Shown here: one piece after another, positions 7,433 to 18,631 of the stretch
Numbering within the stretch: the first letter of the stretch is position 1
Layout of the letters: every line of letters starts with the position of its first letter
Assembly (NCBI RefSeq): GCF_007679035.1
Contig: NZ_VEFR01000003.1
Coordinates: forward strand, 310,001-374,000
Direction: 5' to 3'
From: Agrococcus jejuensis
Lineage (GTDB): Bacteria; Actinomycetota; Actinomycetes; Actinomycetales; Microbacteriaceae
DNA: 64,000 nt
The notes under the pieces: model-generated
The model's database searches: none
Seen by the model: the letters and a program-made list of their open reading frames with translations, nothing else
What the model was told of the DNA's origin: nothing
Made by a program: the position numbers and the translations under genes

Positions 7433-9766
7433 ATGGTCGCTGCGCTGTACCGCCGGTATCGGCCGGAGACGTTCGCCGAGCTCATCGGGCAGGCGCACGT
7501 CACCGATCCCCTCAGCGCCGCGATCCGCGGCGATCGCGTCGGACACGCGTACCTGTTCTCGGGTCCGCGAGGCTGCGGCAAGACGACGAGCGCGCGCATC
7601 CTCGCCCGCTGCCTCAACTGCGCCGAGGGCCCCACCCCCACGCCGTGCGGCACGTGCGACTCGTGCGTCGAGCTGAGCCGCGACGGCGGCGGATCGCTCG
7701 ACGTCGTCGAGATCGACGCCGCGAGCCACAACGGCGTCGACGACGCGCGCGACCTGCGCGAGCGCGCCGCCTTCGCGCCGGCACGCGACCGCTTCAAGAT
7801 CTTCATCCTCGACGAGGCGCACATGGTGACCTCGCAGGGCTTCAACGCCTTGCTGAAGATCGTCGAGGAGCCGCCCGAGCACGTGAAGTTCATCTTCGCG
7901 ACGACCGAGCCCGACAAGGTCATCGGCACGATCCGCTCGCGCACGCACCACTACCCGTTCCGCCTCATCCCGCCCGCGCCGATGCTCGAGTACGTCTCGC
8001 AGCTCACCGAGCGCGAGGGCGTGCAGACCGAGGCGGGCGTGCTGCCGCTCGTGATCCGCGCAGGCGGCGGCTCGGCGCGCGACACCCTCTCGATCCTCGA
8101 CCAGCTCATCGCCGGCTCCGAGACCCCCACCGTCGCGTACGAGCAGGCCGTCGCGCTGCTCGGGTTCACGCACGCGGAGCTGCTCGACGACGCCGTGGAC
8201 GCGCTGGGTGCGCGCGACGCGTCGGCGATGTTCTCGAGCGTCGACCGCGTCATCCAGTCGGGCCAGGATCCGCGCCGCTTCGTCGAGGACCTGCTGGAGC
8301 GCCTGCGCGACCTCATCGTCGTGCGCGCGGCGCACGACCCCGCTGCGCTGCTGCACGGCGTGCCGCAGGAGGACCTCGACGCCATGCTCCGCCAGGTGCG
8401 CGCGTTCGGCCCCGTCGAGCTCTCGCGCGCCGCCGACGTCGTCGCGAAGGCGCTCACCGACATGACGGGTGCCACGAGCCCCAAGGTGCACCTCGAGCTC
8501 ATGGCCGCGCGCCTGCTCGTGCCGGCCGCCGGAGACCAGGAGCTCGGCACCCTCGCGCGCGTCGAGCGGCTCGAGCGCCGCATCGGCGTCGCCGGGGCGA
8601 CGGCGGACGCGGCCCCCGCCGCTTCGGCGCCGGTCGCTGCTCCCGCCGCCGCGGCCCCTGCCGCTGCCGTGCCCCCTGCCGCTGCGGCTGCGCCGACCCC
8701 GGCTCCTGCCGCCGCGCCCGCGACCCCTGCGCCCGAGGCTGCCGCCGCGGCCGCCGAGCCCACGGCACCCGCGGCGGCAGCAGCCGTCGCCGTCGGCGCG
8801 GTGTCCGTCGAGCAGCTGCGCGACGCGTGGGACGAGGTGCTCGCGCACCTCGGCGATGCGAGCAGGCCCGCGTGGCTCGTCGTCTCGCAGGCCGAGGTGA
8901 CGGGCCTGACCGACGACGTGCTGCGTCTGCGGTTCCGCAACCAGGGCGACTTCGAGGCCTTCCCCGCCAAGCCCGGCGGCGCGACGAGCCCCGCCGAGCA
9001 CCTGCGCGCGTCGATCGAGCACGTGCTCGGGCTCACGGTGAAGTACGTGCGCGAGCCGCTCGACGTGCCAGAGGGCGGCCGTGCGCGCGCTCGCGCGGCG
9101 CAGCCGACGCCGAGCGACGACGCCGACGCGGAGCCCGCGTCTCGGCCCGAGCCAGCCACCGCGCCGCCTGTACCGACGCCGACGGCCTCCGCCCCTGCTC
9201 CGGCGGCTCCTGCGCAGGCGGTGCCTGCGCAGTCGGCAGCGCCGACGGTCGCCCCGGCACGCCCTGCGTCGGCGTCCGCCCCGGCGCAGTCCGCACCCGC
9301 GCAGACCGCACCCGCGCAGCGTCCGCAGCCCGCCCGCCAGCCGGCCGCCGCGCAGCCCGCCACCGGCGGCTGGGCCGTGGCCGCGATCCCGAGCGCCGAG
9401 CCGCAGGCCGAGGAGCGGCCCGACGCCGTCGTCACGCCCATCCGCCAGTCGCCCACCTCGGCGCCGCCCGTCGCGCCGTCGAGCTTCACGGCGCCCGTGC
9501 GACCGGCCTCGGCACCCGCATCCGACGACGTGCCCGACGGCGAGGCCCCAGACGACCCGTGGGGTCCCGACGAGCAGGTCGTCGACCATGCGGCGGCTGC
9601 GGCTGCCGTCGAGGCGACCGCCGCCGCGATCCAGGCCGAGGCCCCGGTCGACGCGCGCCGCGCGGCGATGGACGACGCCCGCTACGGCGAGGCGGTCGTG
9701 CGCGAGGAGCTCGGCGCCGAGTTCCTCGAGGAGATCGCCCTCGACGGGCGCGAGGAGGTGCGCTGA
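7433..9766 (+). CDS. dnaX: DNA polymerase III subunit gamma/tau
   Basis: Clamp-loader ATPase that loads the beta clamp and tethers polymerase III at the replication fork. The 777-residue product has [13 protein letters not shown] at the N-terminus, Walker [15 protein letters not shown], a Cys4 zinc site (CLNCAEG... CGTCDSC), Walker B ILDEAHM and sensor 1 FATTEPDKV. The polymerase-binding middle domain ends near residue 390. From about 390 to 720 the protein is mostly Ala/Pro-rich linker with one folded island around residues 460-550 ([16 protein letters not shown]). No tau/gamma frameshift heptamer was noticed. Its TGA overlaps the recR start by one base, giving the common dnaX-recR unit. Confidence 0.96.
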   Translation: MVAALYRRYRPETFAELIGQAHVTDPLSAAIRGDRVGHAYLFSGPRGCGKTTSARILARCLNCAEGPTPTPCGTCDSCVELSRDGGGSLDVVEIDAASHNGVDDARDLRERAAFAPARDRFKIFILDEAHMVTSQGFNALLKIVEEPPEHVKFIFATTEPDKVIGTIRSRTHHYPFRLIPPAPMLEYVSQLTEREGVQTEAGVLPLVIRAGGGSARDTLSILDQLIAGSETPTVAYEQAVALLGFTHAELLDDAVDALGARDASAMFSSVDRVIQSGQDPRRFVEDLLERLRDLIVVRAAHDPAALLHGVPQEDLDAMLRQVRAFGPVELSRAADVVAKALTDMTGATSPKVHLELMAARLLVPAAGDQELGTLARVERLERRIGVAGATADAAPAASAPVAAPAAAAPAAAVPPAAAAAPTPAPAAAPATPAPEAAAAAAEPTAPAAAAAVAVGAVSVEQLRDAWDEVLAHLGDASRPAWLVVSQAEVTGLTDDVLRLRFRNQGDFEAFPAKPGGATSPAEHLRASIEHVLGLTVKYVREPLDVPEGGRARARAAQPTPSDDADAEPASRPEPATAPPVPTPTASAPAPAAPAQAVPAQSAAPTVAPARPASASAPAQSAPAQTAPAQRPQPARQPAAAQPATGGWAVAAIPSAEPQAEERPDAVVTPIRQSPTSAPPVAPSSFTAPVRPASAPASDDVPDGEAPDDPWGPDEQVVDHAAAAAAVEATAAAIQAEAPVDARRAAMDDARYGEAVVREELGAEFLEEIALDGREEVR

Positions 9767-10365
9767 TGTACGACGGCATCGTGCAGGAGCTCATCGACGA
9801 GCTGGGCAGGCTGCCCGGCGTCGGCCCGAAGTCGGCCCAGCGCATCGCGTTCCACATCATCCAGACCGAGTCGTTCGACGTCTCGCGCCTGTCCCGCGTG
9901 CTCGCCGAGGTGCGCGACAGGGTGCGCTTCTGCGAGATCTGCGGCAACGTGGGCGAGCAGGAGCGGTGCATCATCTGCCGCGATCCCCGCCGCGTCCCCA
10001 CGACGATCTGCGTCGTCGAGGAGCCCAAGGACGTCGTCGCGATCGAGCGCACGCGCGAGTTCCGCGGGCTCTACCACGTGCTCGGCGGCGCCCTGAATCC
10101 CATGCAGGGCATCGGGCCCGATCAGCTGCGCATCTCGCAGCTGCTGCGTCGGCTGCAGGACGGCACGGTGCAGGAGATCATCATCGCCACCGACCCGAAC
10201 GTCGAGGGCGAGGCGACGGCGACGTACCTCATCCGCACGCTCGCGCCCCTCGGCATCACGGTCTCGCGCCTCGCGAGCGGGCTGCCCGTGGGCGGCGACC
10301 TCGAGTTCGCCGACGAGATGACCCTCGGCCGTGCGTTCGAGGGGCGCCGTCAGGTCACGTCCTGA
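9766..10365 (+). CDS. recR: Recombination mediator RecR
   Basis: Acts with RecF and RecO to load RecA at single-strand gaps. At 199 residues it has normal length. The N-terminal helix-hairpin-helix is [18 protein letters not shown], the zinc finger is [16 protein letters not shown], and the Toprim domain holds [14 protein letters not shown] and [18 protein letters not shown] at 9766 overlaps the dnaX stop. Genes converge immediately downstream with only 12 bases before the permease stop codon. Confidence 0.97.
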   Translation: MYDGIVQELIDELGRLPGVGPKSAQRIAFHIIQTESFDVSRLSRVLAEVRDRVRFCEICGNVGEQERCIICRDPRRVPTTICVVEEPKDVVAIERTREFRGLYHVLGGALNPMQGIGPDQLRISQLLRRLQDGTVQEIIIATDPNVEGEATATYLIRTLAPLGITVSRLASGLPVGGDLEFADEMTLGRAFEGRRQVTS

Positions 10366-10377
10366 CGACGACGCGAC

Positions 10378-14380
<4,003 letters not shown>

Positions 14381-14390
14381 GCACCTCGCA

Positions 14391-14425
14391 CGACGGGGCG
14401 GGACCGCGCAGGTCCCGCCCCGTCG
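14391..14425 (+). terminator. Hairpin terminator after lysC-asd
   Basis: A perfect 15-bp stem (14391-14405 with 14411-14425) and the 5-base loop GCGCA. There is no T-tract, as is common for actinobacterial terminators. Confidence 0.75.
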
Positions 14426-14502
14426 TCGTGCTCGGCCGCGATGCGACGGAAGAATCGAGGATCCTCGCGCCGCCGCATGACGCCTGGTCGATCGCGCGCC
14501 GG

Positions 14503-14508
14503 TAGCAT
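14503..14508 (+). promoter_or_regulatory. -10-like hexamer TAGCAT before mqo
   Basis: TAGCAT ends 8 bases before the mqo ATG. GGAGG lies between the two, so either a leaderless mRNA or a transcript starting inside that box is possible. Confidence 0.4.
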
Positions 14509-14516
14509 GGAGGGCG

Positions 14517-16049
14517 ATGAAGACGATCGACGTGGCCCTGATCGGCGGTGGGATCATGAGCGCCACGCTCGGCGCTCTCCTCCAGAGGCTCGAGCCCGAG
14601 TGGAGCATCGAGGTCTTCGAGCGACTCTCGCGCGTCGCGGAGGAGTCCTCGAACCCGTGGAACAACGCGGGCACCGGGCATGCGGCCCTCTGCGAGCTCA
14701 ACTACACGCCGGAGGGTCCCGACGGCTCGATCTCGCCTGCGAAGGCGATCGAGATCAACGAGCAGTTCCAGGTCTCGCGCCAGCTGTGGGCGTCGTTCGT
14801 CGAGGACGGCGTGCTGCCCGACCCGACGGCCTTCATCTCGCCGACGCCGCACATGAGCCTCGTGTGGGGCGAGGCGAACGTCGACTACCTCCGCCGTCGC
14901 TACGAGGCGCTCAAGGACGAGCCGCTCTTCGAGGGCATGGAGTTCTCGACGGACGCCGCGACCATCCGCGCGTGGGCCCCGCTGACGATCCCCGGCCGCC
15001 GCAAGGACCAGCCGATCGCCGCGACGCGCATCACCTCGGGCACGGACGTCGACTTCGGCGCCCTCTCGCGTGCGCTCTTCGAGGGCATCCAGCGCGGTGG
15101 CGCCCGCATCCGCACCGGCAAGAAGGTCGAGGGCCTGAAGCGCGGCAAGGACGGCATCTGGACGATCCGGCTCCGTGACGAGGTCGGTCGCACGCCCTCG
15201 CGCATCCGCGCGCGCTTCGTCTTCGTCGGTGCCGGTGGCGGCGCGCTGCGGCTGCTCCAGAAGTCGGGCATCCCGGAGGCGCACGGGTACGGCGGCTTCC
15301 CGATCACGGGCGAGTGGCTGCGCTGCGACGATCCCGCGATCGTCGGGCGGCACGACGCCAAGGTCTACGGCAAGGCGAGCGTCGGCGCTCCCCCCATGTC
15401 GGTGCCGCACCTCGACACCCGCGTCGTCGACGGCTCGACGAGCCTGCTCTTCGGGCCCTACGCCGGCTTCAGCCCGAAGTACCTGAAGACGGGCTCGAAC
15501 CTCGACCTCTTCTCCACCATCCGCCCGCACAACCTGTACCCGATGGTGCGCGCGGGGCTCGCGAACCTCGGTCTCGTCAAGTACCTCTTCGGCGAGGTGC
15601 TCTCGACCAAGGCGAAGCAGATGGAGACGCTGCGCGAGTTCATGCCGAACGCGCGCTCCGACGACTGGCATCTCGTGAAGGCCGGCCAGCGCGTGCAGGT
15701 GATGAAGAAGGATGCGCAGAAGGGCGGCGTGCTGCAGTTCGGCACCGAGATCGTCACCGGCGCCGACGGCACCATCGCCGGTCTCCTGGGCGCCTCGCCG
15801 GGCGCCTCGACGGCTGCGCCCATCATGCTCACGATCCTCGAGCGCTGCTTCCCCGACCGCTTCCACGGCTGGCGCGGCGAGATCGAGCGGCTCGTGCCGT
15901 CGTTCGGCTCGCGACTGAACGACGACCGTGACGCGGCCCGCGCGAGCCTCGCACGCACGGCGCGCGTGCTGGGGCTCGACGGGGACTCGACGACGGCCGA
16001 CGAGGCGGCCGTCGACGCATCCTCGACGCCGGCTGTCACCCCTGCCTGA
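14517..16049 (+). CDS. mqo: Malate:quinone oxidoreductase
   Basis: Membrane-associated FAD enzyme that oxidises malate to oxaloacetate and passes electrons to the quinone pool, the TCA-cycle malate step in many actinobacteria. The 510-residue product starts with the FAD motif VALIGGGIMSATLGALLQRL, followed by ERLSRVAEESSNPWNNAGTG, ATRITSGTDVDFGALSR, FVGAGGGALRLLQKSGIP and GPYAGFSPKYLK, all typical of Mqo. The last 40 residues are a variable acidic and Ala-rich tail. It is a single gene with its own promoter. Confidence 0.97.
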   Translation: MKTIDVALIGGGIMSATLGALLQRLEPEWSIEVFERLSRVAEESSNPWNNAGTGHAALCELNYTPEGPDGSISPAKAIEINEQFQVSRQLWASFVEDGVLPDPTAFISPTPHMSLVWGEANVDYLRRRYEALKDEPLFEGMEFSTDAATIRAWAPLTIPGRRKDQPIAATRITSGTDVDFGALSRALFEGIQRGGARIRTGKKVEGLKRGKDGIWTIRLRDEVGRTPSRIRARFVFVGAGGGALRLLQKSGIPEAHGYGGFPITGEWLRCDDPAIVGRHDAKVYGKASVGAPPMSVPHLDTRVVDGSTSLLFGPYAGFSPKYLKTGSNLDLFSTIRPHNLYPMVRAGLANLGLVKYLFGEVLSTKAKQMETLREFMPNARSDDWHLVKAGQRVQVMKKDAQKGGVLQFGTEIVTGADGTIAGLLGASPGASTAAPIMLTILERCFPDRFHGWRGEIERLVPSFGSRLNDDRDAARASLARTARVLGLDGDSTTADEAAVDASSTPAVTPA

Positions 16050-16169
16050 CGCACGAGACGCGTGAGGCATCGCATGCGGCGCGCGTTCGTTGCGCCCGAG
16101 GCGCGTCGATGCGTCGGTCTGCGCGTCCTGCGCACGATCGTGGACAACTTCTGACGCTTGCTCAGTTAC

Positions 16170-16187
16170 GTGGGGTACGATCCCCAC
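16170..16187 (+). promoter_or_regulatory. Palindrome GTGGGG-TACGAT-CCCCAC over the -10 box
   Basis: A perfect 6-bp inverted repeat whose 6-base centre is the -10-like hexamer TACGAT (16176-16181). The right arm abuts the ATG at 16188. A protein bound here would cover the promoter, which suggests autoregulation by the adjacent LuxR-type regulator. As RNA the right arm would form only part of the 5' end, so a DNA role is more likely. Confidence 0.45.
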
Positions 16188-16820
16188 ATGGGCTCGGACG
16201 CAGTGCGAACCCGGGGCCAGATCACCCTGGGGATCATCGACGACTTCGCGATCCTGCTCGAGTCGCTCCGCGTCTGGCTCGAGCGGAACGCGCCGGATCT
16301 CGACGTCGTCGTCTGCGCATCGACCTTCCGCGAGTTCGCGATGGACACGTCGTTCCCGCCCGACGTCACCCTGATCGGCGAGCTGCGGCACGAGTCCACG
16401 ACGATCGCGTCGCGCATCAAGGCGTGCGTCGCGGCGGGGTCGCAGGTGGTGATCGTCGCCGACGATCGCTCGGTCGACCACCACCAGGCGCTGCAGGCTG
16501 GCGCCGCCGAGGCGCTGCCGCGCAAGACCCCCATGCTCGAGATCGTGCAGGCCATCCGCCGCGCGAGCCAGCGTCAGGTCCCCGTCGTGCGGCGCACGGC
16601 GCCCCTCGAGCGCCCGAGGCTCAGCCCGGGCGAGCGGCAGGCGCTCACGTACTACGTGCAGGGCTACTCGACGCAGCAGGTCGCCACGGCCATGAACGTG
16701 AAGTACGAGACCGCGAAGACGTTCCTGCGCCGCGTGCGTCAGAAGTACGCGGCCGTCGATCGTGCCGCAGGCAAGCGCGCCGACCTCATCGTGCGCGCGA
16801 CGGAGGACGGCATCCTCTAG
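16188..16820 (+). CDS. LuxR-type DNA-binding regulator with degenerate receiver domain
   Basis: A 210-residue protein with a receiver-like N-terminal domain (about residues 10-125) and a C-terminal LuxR/GerE helix-turn-helix (about 140-205: LSPGERQALTYYVQGYSTQQVATA, then NVKYETAKTFLRRVRQKY). The domain keeps the acidic pair (GIIDDFAILLESL), but where the phospho-acceptor Asp is expected the sequence reads PDVTLIGEL, with Gly at the aligned site. Phosphorylation is therefore doubtful and no kinase gene is adjacent. ATG at 16188 is chosen because TACGAT ends 6 bases upstream; a TTG at 16158 is possible but has no support. Targets are unknown. Confidence 0.85.
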   Translation: MGSDAVRTRGQITLGIIDDFAILLESLRVWLERNAPDLDVVVCASTFREFAMDTSFPPDVTLIGELRHESTTIASRIKACVAAGSQVVIVADDRSVDHHQALQAGAAEALPRKTPMLEIVQAIRRASQRQVPVVRRTAPLERPRLSPGERQALTYYVQGYSTQQVATAMNVKYETAKTFLRRVRQKYAAVDRAAGKRADLIVRATEDGIL

Positions 16821-16823
16821 CCT
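16818..16823 (+). promoter_or_regulatory. -10-like hexamer TAGCCT for tdk
   Basis: TAGCCT overlaps the TAG stop of the LuxR-type gene and ends 8 bases before the tdk GTG. No Shine-Dalgarno site is present. Confidence 0.4.
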
Positions 16824-16831
16824 GGTTCCTC

Positions 16832-17431
16832 GTGGCCAAGCTCTACTTCCGCTACGGGGCGATGAACTCGGGCAAGTCGACGGCGCTGCTGCAGGCGGCC
16901 TTCAACTACGAGGAGCGCGGCCAGCGGGTGCTGCTGGCGAAGCCCGCGACCGACACCAAGGGCGACGGCGCGATCGTCTCGCGGCTCGGCGTGACCCGGG
17001 ATGCGGACTTCTGCGTCGCGCCGGGGGAGTCGATGCTCGGGGCCTTCGTGCACGCGACGGGCGGCGACCCGGGCGGACACCTCGTCGCATGCCTCCTCGT
17101 CGACGAGGCGCAGTTCCTGGGCCCCGAGCAGGTCGACGACCTGCTGCGCATCGCCGTGCTGCACGAGGTGCCCGTGCTCGCCTACGGCATCCGCACCGAC
17201 TTCCGCACCCACGCGTTCCCCGGGTCCGCGCGCCTCATGGAGATCGCGCACTCGCTCGAGGAGCTGAAGACGATCTGCCGGTGCGGGCGCAAGGCGCTGT
17301 TCAACGGCCGCCGCGTGGGCGAGCGCTTCGTGTTCGAGGGCGACCAGGTGGCGATCGACGGCGCCGCCGTGGCCTACGAGTCGCTGTGCGCGACGTGCTA
17401 CCTGCGCGAGTCCGGCGGCGTGCTCGCCTGA
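16832..17431 (+). CDS. tdk: Thymidine kinase
   Basis: Phosphorylates thymidine for dTMP salvage. The type II enzyme has 199 residues with P-loop YGAMNSGKSTALLQAAFNYEE (about residues 9-29 within that stretch), Walker B LLVDEAQFLGPEQV, the catalytic Glu in that motif, and the zinc-binding cysteines CRCGRK and CATC. The lasso loop and the FVFEGDQVAIDG strand are also present. GTG at 16832 has no Shine-Dalgarno site but has a TAGCCT hexamer 8 bases upstream. A bidirectional hairpin follows the stop. Confidence 0.95.
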   Translation: MAKLYFRYGAMNSGKSTALLQAAFNYEERGQRVLLAKPATDTKGDGAIVSRLGVTRDADFCVAPGESMLGAFVHATGGDPGGHLVACLLVDEAQFLGPEQVDDLLRIAVLHEVPVLAYGIRTDFRTHAFPGSARLMEIAHSLEELKTICRCGRKALFNGRRVGERFVFEGDQVAIDGAAVAYESLCATCYLRESGGVLA

Positions 17432-17448
17432 GCGCAGTCCGACACAGC

Positions 17449-17478
17449 GAAAGCCCCCTCGCTCGGAGGGGGGCTTTC
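17449..17478. terminator. Bidirectional hairpin terminator between tdk and tRNA-Pro
   Basis: A 12-bp stem, GAAAGCCCCCTC paired with a matching arm ending GGGCTTTC, and a GCTCG loop. The arms carry AAAG and CTTTC, so weak U-runs appear on both strands. It can end tdk transcripts (+) and tRNA-Pro transcripts (-). Confidence 0.75.
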
Positions 17479-17484
17479 CCAGTG

Positions 17485-17514
17485 TGGTCGGGGTGACAGG
17501 ATTTGAACCCGCGG
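17485..17514 (-). pseudogene. Partial duplicate of the tRNA-Pro 3' end
   Basis: Thirty bases match the 3' part of the intact tRNA-Pro (17572-17601) with a single change (C for T at 17510/17597). They include the T-arm, acceptor 3' strand, discriminator and encoded CCA. The 5' half of a tRNA is absent: upstream on the minus strand lies an unrelated 11-bp hairpin (17510-17534), and no strand pairs with the acceptor. It is a remnant, not a functional tRNA. Confidence 0.8.
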
Positions 17515-17574
17515 AGGTCCTGGGGACCTCCGCGTTCGCTGAGCCTCGTGACCGTTCCTCGATGAGGACCTTGG

Positions 17575-17648
17575 TCGGGGTGACAGGATTTGAACCTGCG
17601 GCCTCGTCGTCCCGAACGACGCGCGCTACCAAGCTGCGCCACACCCCG
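17575..17648 (-). tRNA. tRNA-Pro (anticodon CGG)
   Basis: A full cloverleaf on the minus strand: acceptor CGGGGTG/CACCCCG, a D-arm with AGCTTGGTAGCG, and anticodon stem CGTCG/CGACG around the loop TTCGGGA, giving anticodon CGG. The T-arm is GCAGGTTCAAATCCTGT. The discriminator is A and CCA is encoded (17574-17572). It reads the CCG codon, which is among the commonest Pro codons at this GC content. Confidence 0.96.
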
Positions 17649-17679
17649 GTGCTGCCGCTTGCGCAGCAACCTGTCCATG

Positions 17680-18576
17680 CTAGCCGATCCGGCGGGCCTC
17701 CAGCGACACCAGCACGGCCTCGGGCGGCGTGCCGAGCCGGAACGGCGCGTAGATCGACGTGCCGATGCCCTGCGACACCTGCAGCGCGGCCGAGTCGGCG
17801 CCGTGGCGCCACGTCGACAGGCCCGACGCCTGGTCGAGCGGCACGTCGCAGTTGGCGACGAGCGCGTGACCGCCGGGGATGCGCACCTGACCGCCGTGCG
17901 TGTGGCCGGCGAAGACGACGTCGGCGCCCTCGTCGACGAGCATGTCGAGGATGCGCCGGTAGGGGGCGTGGGTGACGCCGATCGCGACGGGGCCGCGCGT
18001 GCCCGGGCTCCAGTCCGCCTCCGCGCGCAGCGTCGCGAGCTCGTCGCGCATGACGTCGGTGCGATCCCAGCCGTGGTGGGCGTCGTGCGTGCCGAAGAGC
18101 TCGAGGCGCGTGCCCGCGATCTCGAGCGCCCGCGCTCGGTCGTCGAGGTCGAGCCAGCCGAGATCGGCATAGGCGGCCTCGAGCGCAGCGGTGTCGAGGT
18201 CGGGCTCACGGTGCACGGCCCCCTTCGACGACGGGCCTCGGAAGTACCGCAGCGGGTTCTTCAGCACGGGACCGTACAGGTCGTTGGAGCCATGCACGAA
18301 GACGCCGGGGATGCCCCGCAGCGGCTCGAGCGAGTCGGCGAGCGCAGGGATCGCGTCGCGGTGCCCCAGGGCGTCGCCCGTGGAGACGACGAGGTCGGGT
18401 TCGAGCGCGGCGAGCGATCGCAGCCACTCGACCTTGCCTCGCTGCCACGGCGCGAGGTGCTGGTCGGCGAGATGCAGCACGCGCAGCGGCGCGCTGCCGG
18501 GCGGCAGCGCGTGCACGGTCTCGTGCCGCACGCGGAAGGCCGTGCGCTCGACGAGCGTCGCGTAGGCGGCCGTCAC
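17680..18576 (-). CDS. Calcineurin-like metallophosphoesterase (membrane-linked type)
   Basis: A 298-residue phosphoesterase with the ordered metal motifs LHLADQHLAP (D-x-H), STGDALG, HGSND (GNHD variant), GVTHAPY and FAGHTHGGQVR. The family often sits downstream of a penicillin-binding protein in actinobacteria and carries one N-terminal TM segment. The only standard start is GTG at 18576, which keeps just a short hydrophobic stub. The same frame upstream encodes a convincing TM segment (APGRALGIAAGALVGVGVV) reaching a CTG at 18642, 11 bases into the PBP gene, with no ATG, GTG or TTG available. A CTG start or sequence error is possible. The substrate is unknown. Confidence 0.85.
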   Translation of the reverse strand: MTAAYATLVERTAFRVRHETVHALPPGSAPLRVLHLADQHLAPWQRGKVEWLRSLAALEPDLVVSTGDALGHRDAIPALADSLEPLRGIPGVFVHGSNDLYGPVLKNPLRYFRGPSSKGAVHREPDLDTAALEAAYADLGWLDLDDRARALEIAGTRLELFGTHDAHHGWDRTDVMRDELATLRAEADWSPGTRGPVAIGVTHAPYRRILDMLVDEGADVVFAGHTHGGQVRIPGGHALVANCDVPLDQASGLSTWRHGADSAALQVSQGIGTSIYAPFRLGTPPEAVLVSLEARRIG

Positions 18577-18631
18577 GACGCCGACGCCGACGAGCGCGCC
18601 CGCGGCGATGCCGAGGGCGCGCCCGGGAGCG

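Noticed and set aside
8600-9660. Ala/Pro repeats in dnaX considered as a tandem DNA repeat
   Set aside because: They are protein-level low-complexity linkers with mixed codons, common in actinobacterial gamma/tau.
17510-17534. 11-bp hairpin beside the partial tRNA, considered as the anticodon arm of a second tRNA
   Set aside because: The loop is only 3 bases, there is no D-arm, and nothing pairs with the acceptor strand.
17484-17975. Open frame starting MVGVTGFEPAEVL
   Set aside because: The GVTGFEPA repeats are just the translated antisense of tRNA-Pro and its partial copy; a well-known false protein.
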